Part shown: positions 9,010 through 17,717 of the stretch, in pieces
Layout: the number at the start of each line of letters is the position of its first letter
How positions within the stretch are numbered: position 1 is the stretch's first letter
Source: Sphingobacterium sp. UBA2700
Lineage (GTDB): Bacteria > Bacteroidota > Bacteroidia > Sphingobacteriales > Sphingobacteriaceae
Direction: 5' to 3'
DNA length: 64,000 bases
NCBI GenBank assembly: GCA_002354335.1
Contig: DELI01000036.1
Span: forward strand, 15,941 to 79,940
The notes under the pieces: generated by a model
What the model was told of the DNA's origin: nothing
What the model saw: only the letters and a program-made list of their open reading frames with translations
The model's database searches: none
Translations under genes and position numbers: made by a program

Positions 9010-9201
9010 ATGGATAACCGTAAAATTTTTACTAGTAACTATGTTCCACCACGCTTAACGAGCGAAGAGCTGGAATTGGAGGGCGGAATTGCCGCGGTCT
9101 CTGCGGCAATTCGACCTGGGGGAGGGACGGATAATGCAAGTCCTTGGGTAACCGAAGAAACTGAAGAGACCATTAATAAAGATTGGGGAATTACTGACTG
9201 A
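9010..9201 (+). CDS. Small PGGG-motif peptide, module 3
   Basis: A 63-residue peptide, third and most diverged member of the family at 4131 and 6460. Shared elements are Y-V-PP, the acidic ELELEGG segment, IAAVSAAIRPGGG, SPWVTEETEE and a terminal DW. The ATG at 9010 places the tyrosine exactly 10 residues from the start, as in copy 1. No signal peptide or membrane segment. The lipoprotein start at 9211 is 9 bp after its stop. Codons differ from the other copies, so this is an old duplication kept by selection rather than a recent copy. Function unknown. Confidence 0.7.
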   Translation: MDNRKIFTSNYVPPRLTSEELELEGGIAAVSAAIRPGGGTDNASPWVTEETEETINKDWGITD

Positions 9202-9210
9202 ACCAAGAAG

Positions 9211-11157
9211 ATGAATTCAATATTTAAGATTTTGGTTACATCCAGGATGTTCCAAATTTGGATGGTGATCCTAGTAATGCCGATCATACTTGGTTCCTGT
9301 CGGAAAGATATCGAGAGAGGTTCAGGCGGTGAACCAAAATTAGTGATCAATGTGGGCGGTATTGTTGCACCAGTACAGCCTAACCCAATAAAAGCATCGT
9401 CTGCCATTGAACTCGAAGGCATCTCATCTTCCAATACCAATGTCAAACAATCAATGAAGGTAGGTCAGTTTTCAATGGATCTACAGGCTTCTAAGGAAGA
9501 TATGGATCTGAACCTTAGGCAACCGAACATGTTGAGCAGTACTCCGCGATCTGTTTCAAATAACGGTGCATTAAAGAGTGCCGTCGTGAAGATGAGTGCG
9601 GGTATAAAATATCGTGTGCTACTTGTTAATACCCTGACACAGCAGGTGGAGATGGACTTTGTAGCAACCGCAGGTGAAATGCTAGAAATTGCTGTTGTAG
9701 AAGGTAGAACCTATCAATGGTGCGCCTATTCTTATAATTCAAGTGATGAGGCTGATCTAGGATCCGTAAATCTTGTGGCTCCAACTATATATTCCAAACC
9801 AGATAAGCCGCTGTTATTTGCCACTGGACAAATAACCGCGGTGCTAGGCACGACTCCAATCTCGATAAACTTTCAACATCAGATGGCGCAATTAAAAGTA
9901 GAAGTGGACACAAAGGGAATGTTCGGGGATATCGTAGATATTTCCGCCTCTTTTGCGGCGAATACAATTAAGGGTGGCGAGTTCAACTTATTGACGGGAG
10001 CATTCCAAGGCAACTTGTATACCGAAGAGGGCGTTGGTCTACTTAACTTCAAGAATAAGGATACGAGTTCGAATCAGGTAAAGGTGGCAAGTTTTTATAC
10101 GGCAGATGTCAACTGCAATTCCTTTGAGGTTCAATTTGCAGATTTGAATGTAAAATTGATCAACGGCAATACGGAGTCTTTAGCGGGTAAATTTCCGGAC
10201 GGTGGATCAGTTACTTTTGGAACCTATAACGGTTCAAGTAAAGGAAAGGTGTTAAATGGAGTGATGAAGATGTGGAAGGTATTTCCAAGAAAGACAATTT
10301 TGCACATCGAGGGAAATGCCGCCTTTAGTTATGGCGCTTCGGTTCCAACCTTGGCCTCGGGTGCATTCTTAAGAAGCTCTTATAATTTTGGGCCTCAAAG
10401 TAACTATATGCGTATTGAGGGGTTTGACCACGTTGTCATTTCCCCGCTTGCAAACAGTTTAAGGGATAAATTAGCAAACCCTGCAACTTATCCAGATGTA
10501 GTCATTGCCGGCATGTTTGCTGGATTTAACGCGGCTGATTATGATGCCTTATACAATTACATCGAAAGAGGGGGAGTTGTCTTTTTAATGATCGAAACGG
10601 AAACGCCGAACGTCGAAAATTTTATGACGAAAATATTCGGCACTCCAATCGACGCAGTAATTCATGATGCCGCCGGAGCCGTTTATAAAATGACGACAGA
10701 AGATGCCGATGTGTTGAACTATTGTTTCGGCGACGTTCGAGGCGTTTATTGGGGGGAGGATGGCTCGCATAGTCTATATCTGAACGGTATTCCAGCATCA
10801 TCCGTTATCAGTTATACCGGTTCATCCCGAAACTTTGCTGCGGCAACAGGATTGACCATGTTTAGACATAAAACAAAGCATTTCTTCTATGTAGGTGATA
10901 CCAGTTTTTTGTCATGTAATAAACTAAATGGCGAGACAAGCAGCTATATTTACTTTCCTTTCGCCACAACGACCGATGGCCATGATTTTCCAGTTCCTAA
11001 ATCGAAGTTTGGGGAGCTCGCAGCACCCGGTTCGCCCGATTATCCGCAATTCAACTATGTTAATTATGCCAAGGTATATAATGCTGTTATTTTTGGAAAT
11101 GTATTCGCTCGATTGGTTGCGACGTCCCATTATATGGGGATCAATCGTAACCCGTAG
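9211..11157 (+). CDS. Fimbrillin-like lipoprotein with C-terminal GATase-like region, module 3
   Basis: A 648-residue lipoprotein with lipobox LGSC (Cys30), third copy of the family. It keeps LLFATGQ and NFQHQMAQLKVEVD in the fimbrillin-like half, and YPDVVIAGM, YIERGGVVFLMIE, FRHKTKHFFYVGDT and VATSHYMGIN in the second half. It is closer in wording to copy 1 than to copy 2 in several blocks (GNAAFSYGAS, GAFLR). A terminator follows at 11223, shared with the convergent regulator gene. Likely an envelope-anchored structural or adhesive protein; this is inferred from the fimbrillin-like half only. Confidence 0.7.
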   Translation: MNSIFKILVTSRMFQIWMVILVMPIILGSCRKDIERGSGGEPKLVINVGGIVAPVQPNPIKASSAIELEGISSSNTNVKQSMKVGQFSMDLQASKEDMDLNLRQPNMLSSTPRSVSNNGALKSAVVKMSAGIKYRVLLVNTLTQQVEMDFVATAGEMLEIAVVEGRTYQWCAYSYNSSDEADLGSVNLVAPTIYSKPDKPLLFATGQITAVLGTTPISINFQHQMAQLKVEVDTKGMFGDIVDISASFAANTIKGGEFNLLTGAFQGNLYTEEGVGLLNFKNKDTSSNQVKVASFYTADVNCNSFEVQFADLNVKLINGNTESLAGKFPDGGSVTFGTYNGSSKGKVLNGVMKMWKVFPRKTILHIEGNAAFSYGASVPTLASGAFLRSSYNFGPQSNYMRIEGFDHVVISPLANSLRDKLANPATYPDVVIAGMFAGFNAADYDALYNYIERGGVVFLMIETETPNVENFMTKIFGTPIDAVIHDAAGAVYKMTTEDADVLNYCFGDVRGVYWGEDGSHSLYLNGIPASSVISYTGSSRNFAAATGLTMFRHKTKHFFYVGDTSFLSCNKLNGETSSYIYFPFATTTDGHDFPVPKSKFGELAAPGSPDYPQFNYVNYAKVYNAVIFGNVFARLVATSHYMGINRNP

Positions 11158-11222
11158 AAAATACGCTATTCGCTGTAGCTTGCGAAGGCTTAGTCATAAG
11201 GTACTTTTAGTTTTATAAAAAT

Positions 11223-11254
11223 AGAGAGACTACTCGCAAGGGTAGTCTCTCTTT
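11223..11254. terminator. Bidirectional terminator
   Basis: AGAGAGACTAC and GTAGTCTCTCT form an 11-bp stem between two convergent genes (stops at 11157 and 11278), with TTT on the + side and ATTTTTA just outside on the other side. Confidence 0.75.
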
Positions 11255-11277
11255 GATTAGGGGTTGCAGACGGACTG

Positions 11278-11889
11278 CTAGTTCAGCCCATCGGCAGGGA
11301 CAAATACCTTCCCTTTAATAATTTGCAAGATTTCTTTTCTTTCCATCTGCTTCATGGTCCGGATAATCGTTTCCACACGCAAGCCTGTCATATTCGCAAG
11401 CTGTTGTCGCGTCAACATAAGCCGATGGCATTCCTGACATATGAGTCGTCGGTCTTCGTTCAATTTATGAATTAGCTTGAGCAAGATATCCTCTGGCCGG
11501 AAATTGCAGACGAGACTCGTTAGGAATTGTTTAAAATGGAGATCCTTAGCGATTTTTTGAGCAAAGAATTGATAGAAGCAACTGTACTCCTTCAGTATTT
11601 CTTTAAATCCGTCCTTGCTAACTTTAATTAGAGTAGTGGGGGAGTCGGCGACAGCAGTAATTCCGTGAAGCCCGTCATCAAAAATTGCAACTTCACCAAA
11701 TCCATCATTCGCACAGGCCACCTTGTGTAATACCTCTCGGCCATCGTCTAAGAAATTACTTAAACGGACGCGACCGGTAAGGATCTGATAGTAATAATTA
11801 CTATTACTATTCTCGTGGTAGATTACTTCTCCAGCATCAACATTCTTTTTGACCGCTCCTTTTTCCAAAAGTATTTCGATTGGAATCAT
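11278..11889 (-). CDS. Crp/Fnr-family transcription regulator
   Basis: A 203-residue protein with a cyclic-nucleotide-binding-type beta-roll (about 15-115, GEVIYHENSNSNYYYQILTG), a dimer helix, and a Crp-type helix-turn-helix (LTRQQLANMTGLRVETIIRTMKQ, about 158-180). It lacks the N-terminal cysteine cluster of FNR, so it is not an oxygen-sensing Fe-S FNR; CxxC in the linker (about 145-150) is worth noting. It is divergent from the N2O reductase cluster, and a TGTGATTnnAATCACA palindrome lies between them. By position it probably controls the nos genes and itself, perhaps in a Dnr/NnrR-like role; the ligand is unknown. Confidence 0.8.
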   Translation of the reverse strand: MIPIEILLEKGAVKKNVDAGEVIYHENSNSNYYYQILTGRVRLSNFLDDGREVLHKVACANDGFGEVAIFDDGLHGITAVADSPTTLIKVSKDGFKEILKEYSCFYQFFAQKIAKDLHFKQFLTSLVCNFRPEDILLKLIHKLNEDRRLICQECHRLMLTRQQLANMTGLRVETIIRTMKQMERKEILQIIKGKVFVPADGLN

Positions 11890-11922
11890 AGTCTAAATGT
11901 TTTAGAAATAATAAATATTAAC

Positions 11923-11930
11923 CAAAACTA
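11923..11930 (-). promoter_or_regulatory. -7 box of the Crp/Fnr-type gene
   Basis: On the minus strand this reads TAGTTTTG, a full match to TAnnTTTG, 34 bp upstream of the start codon at 11889. No clear -33 element. Confidence 0.5.
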
Positions 11931-11973
11931 TTAACAGCTACCTGTTTATCCGCTGATATGTGTCAACTCAAAA

Positions 11974-11989
11974 TGTGATTAAAATCACA
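11974..11989. promoter_or_regulatory. Crp/Fnr-type operator palindrome
   Basis: TGTGATTAAAATCACA: perfect 7-bp arms with a 2-bp spacer, matching the TGTGA-N6-TCACA form of Crp-type sites. It lies about 65 bp upstream of the predicted regulator transcription start and about 134 bp upstream of the predicted nos start. Confidence 0.65.
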
Positions 11990-12101
11990 ATTTCCAGCAA
12001 TGCCCTCATAAATAAGGTGCTATGGTATTTTTTACCGCTTCTTGATAGAAGTCGTTTTCTAAATATGATTGAACGCATAAAATCACTGCTATTTGTCAAG
12101 A

Positions 12102-12109
12102 TACCTTTG
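12102..12109 (+). promoter_or_regulatory. -7 box of the nos operon
   Basis: TACCTTTG, a full match to TAnnTTTG, 49 bp upstream of the cytochrome gene start. No TTG at the normal -33 distance, which fits a promoter needing an activator. Confidence 0.5.
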
Positions 12110-12158
12110 TAATAACAATAATACATGATCTCTTCGGAGTAAGGAAAACTGACAAACT

Positions 12159-12635
12159 ATGAAAAAACTAATGGTATTCTGTTTGATCGCGGTGTCAATC
12201 TACGCCTGTTCTTCAAACAACAACGACAACAAAAACGCGGAGTCTACTTCAGAGGTAAGTGCTCCTGCGAGCAACGATGCGAGTGCTTACGACGAGCATC
12301 GTGGAGAGGGAAAATTTACTAACGTGGAAATCGGCGAGAAGTTAGATCCCGCAATGGCCGCGAAAGGCAAGCTCGTTGCTGATGTTAAATGTGCATCATG
12401 CCACAAACTGACAGACGAGCGACTAGTAGGACCAGGATGGAAGGGCGTCACAGAACGTAGAAAAGCAGAATGGGTGATGAACTTTGTAACAAATCCTGAT
12501 CCGATGTTAGACAAAGACCCAGCATTACAAGCGCAATTAGAATTGTGTTTAGTGCGCATGCCCAATCAGAATATTACTGATGAGGAAGCACGTCAAGTCT
12601 ATGAATATATGCGCGAAAATGATGGTGTCAAATAA
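12159..12635 (+). CDS. Lipoprotein c-type cytochrome of the nos operon
   Basis: A 158-residue protein with a lipoprotein signal (lipobox IYAC), a low-complexity Ser/Asn/Glu linker, and one haem c site CASCH (C78, C81, H82). M134 in VRMPNQNIT is the likely sixth iron ligand. It is the first gene of the nos operon, 38 bp before nosZ. Clade II nos clusters usually contain such small cytochromes, which are thought to carry electrons to NosZ; that role is inferred here from position. It should sit in the periplasm, anchored by its lipid. Confidence 0.85.
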   Translation: MKKLMVFCLIAVSIYACSSNNNDNKNAESTSEVSAPASNDASAYDEHRGEGKFTNVEIGEKLDPAMAAKGKLVADVKCASCHKLTDERLVGPGWKGVTERRKAEWVMNFVTNPDPMLDKDPALQAQLELCLVRMPNQNITDEEARQVYEYMRENDGVK

Positions 12636-12673
12636 TAGATAGCACATTTTATTAACCCCAAATTCATAATATA

Positions 12674-14662
12674 ATGGAATTTAAAAAGTATGTATTAGCA
12701 GGGTTGGCAGCGGCGACGCTGATGTCAACTTTCCAGTCCTGTAAGCCGAAAGGCGCAAGCGAAGCCGTAAGTGGCAATGCTGCCGAGAAAGCTTACGTAG
12801 CCCCCGGGAAACTCGATGAATTTTACAACTTCGTGTCTGGAGGTTTCAGTGGACAGTTAGCAGTTTATGGTTTGCCGTCGGGTAGACTATTACGTGTAAT
12901 TCCGGTCTTTTCTTTGGACCCGGAAAAAGGATGGGGATTTAGTGAGGAAACCAAACCAATGTTGGAAACATCACATGGAAATGTGCCTTGGGATGATTTG
13001 CACCACGTGCAGATCTCAAAAACCGATGGTGAATATGACGGTAAGTGGGTATTCGTAAATGCGAATAATACACCACGTATCGCTCGTGTAGATTTAACAA
13101 CTTTCCGTACAGCGGAGATCTTAGAATTGCCGAATAGCGGTGGTAACCACTCATCGCCATTTATTACCGAGAATACAGAGTATGTTGTAGCGGGTACTCG
13201 TTTCTCTGTTCCACCGGATGATAGAGATGGTGATGTGCCGATCAATTCTTACAAAAAGAATTTCCGTGGTACGTTGAGCTTTGTGAGCGTGAATAAAGAC
13301 AACGGTAACATGGATTTAGCATTCCAGATCGAAACCCCTGGTGTAAACTACGATTTAAGCCGCGCCGGTAAAGGGAAATCGCATGGATGGTTCTTCTTCT
13401 CTACCTACAATACGGAACAGGCAAATACCCTATTGGAAGTAAATGCTTCGAAAAATGACAAGGACTTTATTCTTGCCGTGAACTGGAAAAAAGCAGAAGA
13501 GTATTTGAAAGCAGGTAAAGGTAGAAAGGTTTCTAATTTAAAATATGCGCATAACGTTTATGACGAGAAATCGCATACGGCAAAATCTGAATTCAAAACA
13601 GAAACTATTGTCTTAAATGCGGAAGAATTAGAAGGTCTTTGTTACTACATCCCATGTCCTAAATCTCCACACGGAGTCGATGTAGATCCTACAGGTGAGT
13701 ACATCGTAGGTTCTGGTAAACTAGCGGCTTTGATCCCTGTATTCTCTTTTGACAAAATGCAGAAAGCTATCGCCGGTAAAAAATTCGACGGCCAATTCGG
13801 TGGGATTCCAATTATCAAATACGAAGAAGCCTTGTATGGAGAGGTTGAAAAACCAGGTTTAGGTCCATTACACACAGAATTCGACGGTAAGGGAAATGCG
13901 ATTACTTCATTCTTCGTATCATCTGAATTGGTGAAATGGAACATCAAAGACCTAAAGGTTATCGATCGTGTTCCAACATATTACTCAACAGGTCACTTAA
14001 TGATTCCAGGTGGAGATACAAAAACTCCAGATGCGAAATACGTAGTAGCTTACAACAAGATCACAAAAGACCGTTATTTGCCAACAGGTCCTGAGTTATC
14101 TCAAAGTGCGCAGTTATTTGATATCTCTGGCGATAAGATGCAGCTGATTCTTGACTTCCCAACTATTGGTGAACCGCATCATGCGCAAGCGATGCGTGCA
14201 GATAAGATTAAGGAGCGTTCATTGAAAATTTATAAGATTGAAGAAAACTCACATCCTTTTGCTGCTAAAGGAGAGAAAGAAGCTCGTGTAGAACGCAAAG
14301 GCAACCAAGTTCATGTTTACTTAACAGCTATTCGTTCTCACTTTGCTCCGGATAATATTGAAGGTATTCAATTGGGCGATGAGGTTTATTTCCACGTAAC
14401 AAACATTGAACAAGACTGGGATATGCCACACGGTTTTGCTGTTAAAGGCGCTAGAAACGGAGAATTATTAATCATGCCGGGAGAGACCCAAACTTTAAAA
14501 TGGGTTCCTGATCGCGTTGGTGTATTCCCATTCTATTGTACCGACTTCTGTAGTGCTTTGCACCAGGAAATGCAAGGATATATCCGCATCTCTAAAAAAG
14601 GTAGCAATGTGCCAGTTACTTATAGCGTAGGTACTAATTTGCCTGCAGATAGTGCAAACTAA
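12674..14662 (+). CDS. nosZ: Nitrous-oxide reductase, clade II lipoprotein type
   Basis: A 662-residue enzyme that reduces N2O to N2. The N-terminus is a Sec-type lipoprotein signal (FQSC, Cys23) and has no twin arginine, the mark of clade II. The seven histidines expected for the CuZ centre are visible: H110-H111 (DLHH), H159, H333, H400, H441 and H502 (EPHH). The CuA domain at the C-terminus has C622, C626, H630 and M633 in CTDFCSALHQEM, plus an upstream MPHGF histidine. In CTDFC, the position held by Trp in the clade I motif is Asp. Nothing essential is missing. It is followed 11 bp later by a membrane protein gene. Confidence 0.97.
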   Translation: MEFKKYVLAGLAAATLMSTFQSCKPKGASEAVSGNAAEKAYVAPGKLDEFYNFVSGGFSGQLAVYGLPSGRLLRVIPVFSLDPEKGWGFSEETKPMLETSHGNVPWDDLHHVQISKTDGEYDGKWVFVNANNTPRIARVDLTTFRTAEILELPNSGGNHSSPFITENTEYVVAGTRFSVPPDDRDGDVPINSYKKNFRGTLSFVSVNKDNGNMDLAFQIETPGVNYDLSRAGKGKSHGWFFFSTYNTEQANTLLEVNASKNDKDFILAVNWKKAEEYLKAGKGRKVSNLKYAHNVYDEKSHTAKSEFKTETIVLNAEELEGLCYYIPCPKSPHGVDVDPTGEYIVGSGKLAALIPVFSFDKMQKAIAGKKFDGQFGGIPIIKYEEALYGEVEKPGLGPLHTEFDGKGNAITSFFVSSELVKWNIKDLKVIDRVPTYYSTGHLMIPGGDTKTPDAKYVVAYNKITKDRYLPTGPELSQSAQLFDISGDKMQLILDFPTIGEPHHAQAMRADKIKERSLKIYKIEENSHPFAAKGEKEARVERKGNQVHVYLTAIRSHFAPDNIEGIQLGDEVYFHVTNIEQDWDMPHGFAVKGARNGELLIMPGETQTLKWVPDRVGVFPFYCTDFCSALHQEMQGYIRISKKGSNVPVTYSVGTNLPADSAN

Positions 14663-14673
14663 AAAAACTAAAG

Positions 14674-15270
14674 ATGAAAACTAACTACAACATGTCACCT
14701 TTGCACCGCGTCCTCATCGGACTCTGCGGGGTGGCTTTAGTAGCAGTCATCTTCTTACCTATTTGGCGTATTGAGCTGGATGCAGCTCAATACCCCGAAG
14801 GGTTAGAACTGCAAATTTATAGTAATAAGTTAGCAGGGGAAGTTGAGATTATCAACGGATTGAACCACTATATCGGTATGAAGACGCTGCATGCAGCTGA
14901 CTTTATCGAATTCACGGTGCTGCCGTACATCATCGCTGCCTTTGCTGCCTTATTCCTTTTTGTTGCCATCCGCAACAAAAGAAAGGCCCTGTATTTCCTA
15001 TTCTTTGCCTTCCTTCTTTTTGGTGTGGTGGCAATGGTTGATTTTTATGTCTGGGAGTACAATTATGGGCATAATCTGGATCCTAATGCGCCTATTAAAG
15101 TGCCAGGGATGTCCTATCAACCTCCATTAATCGGCTATAAGCAATTACTGAACTTTGGAGCCTATTCAATCCCTGATATCGGAGGTTGGATATTTATCCT
15201 AGTTGGTGTCATCGTCGCTTATTGTTCAGTCCATGAATGGAGAAAATCAAAAAACACAAAACTAGATTGA
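14674..15270 (+). CDS. Nos-cluster integral membrane protein (NosB-like position)
   Basis: A 198-residue protein with four clear membrane helices (about 12-30, 82-102, 106-128, 168-190). The first loop, about 50 residues, holds H66 and other polar residues (GLNHYIGM) and a second loop has YNYGHNLDPNAP. It lies directly between nosZ and nosL, where clade II nos clusters often carry a small membrane protein called NosB in Wolinella. I did not verify homology, so no symbol is given. It could help with copper delivery or electron transfer to NosZ. The nosL start follows 2 bp after its stop. Confidence 0.7.
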   Translation: MKTNYNMSPLHRVLIGLCGVALVAVIFLPIWRIELDAAQYPEGLELQIYSNKLAGEVEIINGLNHYIGMKTLHAADFIEFTVLPYIIAAFAALFLFVAIRNKRKALYFLFFAFLLFGVVAMVDFYVWEYNYGHNLDPNAPIKVPGMSYQPPLIGYKQLLNFGAYSIPDIGGWIFILVGVIVAYCSVHEWRKSKNTKLD

Positions 15271-15272
15271 TT

Positions 15273-15722
15273 ATGAAGAGCTGTAAGATTTTATTGCTAT
15301 GCCTGAGTAGCCTGATGTTGCTGATGTTTGGATTGCAAGCTTGTCAAGGTAACAATGAACCTAAGCCGATTAAGTATGGATCGGATCAGTGTGCATATTG
15401 TAAGATGACAGTGAGCGACCCTCGTTTCGGCACACAGCTACTGACTAAGAAAGGACGGGCTTATAACTTTGACGATGTTCAATGTATGGTCGCTTTCGTC
15501 AAAGAAAATCAAGTGAAGAAGGAAGATGTTGCGGTATTTTTCTTACCGGATTATTCAACAAATAAATTGTTGCCGGCGGAGAAGATGTTCTACTTAAAAA
15601 GTGAAAAACTAAAAAGTCCGATGCGCGGAGATATTGCTGCTTTTAGCAATAGCGCAGATTTGGAAAAAACAAAAGCCTCGGTAGGTGGGACTACCATGAC
15701 ATGGGACGATTTGTGGAAATAG
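15273..15722 (+). CDS. nosL: NosL copper chaperone lipoprotein
   Basis: A 149-residue lipoprotein (lipobox LQAC) with the NosL motif CAYCKM (C40, C43, M45), the Cu(I) site that delivers copper to NosZ. FGTQL, a phenylalanine-aspartate segment (YNFDDVQCM) and MTWDDL at the C-terminus also fit NosL. The ATG at 15273 was preferred over an in-frame ATG at 15237 because the latter adds a charged stretch and lies inside the upstream gene. It is located in the periplasm, and the nosD gene starts 10 bp downstream. Confidence 0.93.
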   Translation: MKSCKILLLCLSSLMLLMFGLQACQGNNEPKPIKYGSDQCAYCKMTVSDPRFGTQLLTKKGRAYNFDDVQCMVAFVKENQVKKEDVAVFFLPDYSTNKLLPAEKMFYLKSEKLKSPMRGDIAAFSNSADLEKTKASVGGTTMTWDDLWK

Positions 15723-15732
15723 TTTGAACGCG

Positions 15733-16983
15733 ATGAGAAGTTTTGCCTTAAATATATTTAGTACAATGTTTGTTTATTGGATGGTAGCAGCGAGTTCTCA
15801 TGCTGCTACCATTGAAATAGGCGTTGGAAAACCTGTAAAAAGGATAAAGGAAGGGATCGCGCTAGCCAAAGAGGGCGATACTGTATTAGTGCATGCGGGC
15901 GTATATAAAGAAGGTAATATTGTCATTGATAAACCCCTTACTTTCTTAGGAAAAGGAAATCCGACCTTAGATGGACAAAAGAAATTTGAACCCTTGTCGA
16001 TCAAATCCCATGGTGTTCTGGTACAGGGATTTACGTTCAAATCCTCTGGGCACTCCTCTTTGGATGATATCGCTGGGGTAAAAATTTATAACACGTATGA
16101 TGTCAGAATTATAGATAACATTTTAGATGATAATTTCTTCGGAGTCTATTCGCAGAACTGTAAGCGATTAGAAATTCGCGGCAATAAGATTCGCGCTTAT
16201 GGAAAAGCCGAGCAACTTATTGGCAACGGCATTCATGGGTGGAAGTCAGACAGCCTGGACATCCGAGAAAACGAGATCATTGGCCATCGAGATGGCGTCT
16301 ATCTAGAATTCGTTACGCATACACATGTATTGAATAACCTATCCCAAGATAATCTTCGCTACGGTCTGCATTTCATGTTTTCACATGATAATAGTTACGT
16401 AGGGAACACCTTCCGTTCGAATGGGGCGGGAGTAGCCGTGATGTACACAAAGAATGTGCACATGGAAAATAACAGATTTGAAGAAAACTGGGGAGATGCG
16501 GCCTACGGTCTTCTCCTAAAAGATATATCCGATAGCCAAATTATCAATAACCATTTCGAAAGAAACACTACCGGAATTTTTATGGAAGGATCCAATCGGA
16601 TCCAACTTGAACAAAACAATTTTAAGGACAACGGTTGGGCAATCAAAGTACAGGCAAGCTGCATGGATAATAGGTTTAAAGACAATAATTTCATGCAGAA
16701 TACCTTTGATGTTGCTACAAATGGTGCCTTATCGCTTAACTATTTCGAGAATAACTTTTGGGACAAATACGAAGGATACGACCTGGATAAAGATGGAATT
16801 GGCGATATCCCTTTTCGCCCTGTTAGTTTGTTTTCGATGCTAGTAGAGCGCTATCCCTCGGCCATGCTGCTTTTTAGGAGCTTTATGGTCACCTTATTTG
16901 ATCGTACAGAGAAGTTATTACCAAGTTTAACTCCCGAGAGCCTCAAAGATGAAAAGCCTCGAATGAAATCGATGAAAGTATGA
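15733..16983 (+). CDS. nosD: NosD periplasmic copper-maturation protein
   Basis: A 416-residue protein with a signal peptide cleaved near SSHA. The body is a right-handed parallel beta-helix with repeated N-x-(F/I)-x-x-N coils (for example NRFEENWGDAAYG and NHFERNTTGIFMEG), typical of NosD/CASH domains. It works with the NosFY transporter to mature the CuZ centre. The ATG at 15733 gives a normal signal peptide; a TTG at 15724 is possible. Its stop overlaps the nosF start by 4 bp (ATGA), indicating coupled translation. Confidence 0.93.
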   Translation: MRSFALNIFSTMFVYWMVAASSHAATIEIGVGKPVKRIKEGIALAKEGDTVLVHAGVYKEGNIVIDKPLTFLGKGNPTLDGQKKFEPLSIKSHGVLVQGFTFKSSGHSSLDDIAGVKIYNTYDVRIIDNILDDNFFGVYSQNCKRLEIRGNKIRAYGKAEQLIGNGIHGWKSDSLDIRENEIIGHRDGVYLEFVTHTHVLNNLSQDNLRYGLHFMFSHDNSYVGNTFRSNGAGVAVMYTKNVHMENNRFEENWGDAAYGLLLKDISDSQIINNHFERNTTGIFMEGSNRIQLEQNNFKDNGWAIKVQASCMDNRFKDNNFMQNTFDVATNGALSLNYFENNFWDKYEGYDLDKDGIGDIPFRPVSLFSMLVERYPSAMLLFRSFMVTLFDRTEKLLPSLTPESLKDEKPRMKSMKV

Positions 16984-17717
16984 TTCAGATTCAACATATC
17001 ACAAAGGAGTTTGGAAAGCTCAAAGCCTTAAATGATGTCAATCTCCAACTGGAAGGTGGAGAATGTATCGCTTTGATCGGACCAAATGGAAGCGGAAAGA
17101 CCACCTTAATCAAGATGATTTTAGGAATGGTGGTTCCCAGTGCTGGCAATATCTTGTTCGAAGGGCAAAATATCCAACAAAAGTGGATTTATCGCAATGA
17201 GATTGGCTACATGCCGCAGATTGGGCAGTACCCGGAGAATATGACGATTGCGCAGGTCCTGGATATGATGAAAGATATCCGCAAGATGCCGGAAAGCCAA
17301 TTGGATTTAGAGCTATACCATGCGTTCAATTTGCCTTCACTGCTGGGAAAGCGAATGGGAACTTTGTCCGGTGGGACGCGTCAAAAAGTAAGCGCATGTT
17401 TAGCTTTTATGTTTTGTCCAAAAGCATTAATCCTGGATGAACCGACAGCCGGTCTTGATCCGCTATCTACCGAGATTCTAAAAGAGAAAATCCAGAAAGA
17501 GAAGAATAAAAATAAGCTGATCATCATCAGTTCACATGTACTTAGTGATCTGGACGATATGGTTTCGCAGATAATTTATCTGCAAGATGGTCAACTGATC
17601 TTTCATAAATCATTGCAACAATTGAAAGAAGATACAGGAACTCAAAAATTATCGAAAGCGATCGCTCAGATAATGACTGTTCCAAATCACCCTAACAAAG
17701 GAGCTGTCCATGAATAA
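16980..17717 (+). CDS. nosF: NosF ABC transporter ATPase
   Basis: A 245-residue ATP-binding subunit. Walker A GPNGSGKT is at residues 34-41, the signature LSGGTRQK from 129, and Walker B LILDEP from 150 with E154, followed by a D-loop (AGLDP) and switch His in SSH. All catalytic elements are intact. It pairs with the NosY permease, whose gene overlaps its end by 8 bp, and NosD in the periplasm; the complex supports NosZ copper-site assembly. Confidence 0.93.
   Translation: MIQIQHITKEFGKLKALNDVNLQLEGGECIALIGPNGSGKTTLIKMILGMVVPSAGNILFEGQNIQQKWIYRNEIGYMPQIGQYPENMTIAQVLDMMKDIRKMPESQLDLELYHAFNLPSLLGKRMGTLSGGTRQKVSACLAFMFCPKALILDEPTAGLDPLSTEILKEKIQKEKNKNKLIIISSHVLSDLDDMVSQIIYLQDGQLIFHKSLQQLKEDTGTQKLSKAIAQIMTVPNHPNKGAVHE

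Noticed and set aside
11278..11889. Calling the Crp/Fnr-type gene fnr
   Set aside because: It lacks the N-terminal cysteine cluster required for an oxygen-sensing Fe-S FNR.
12063..12085. TGATT...AATCA near the nos promoter as a second FNR-type site
   Set aside because: The arms are 10 bp apart, too far for the TTGAT-N4-ATCAA form.
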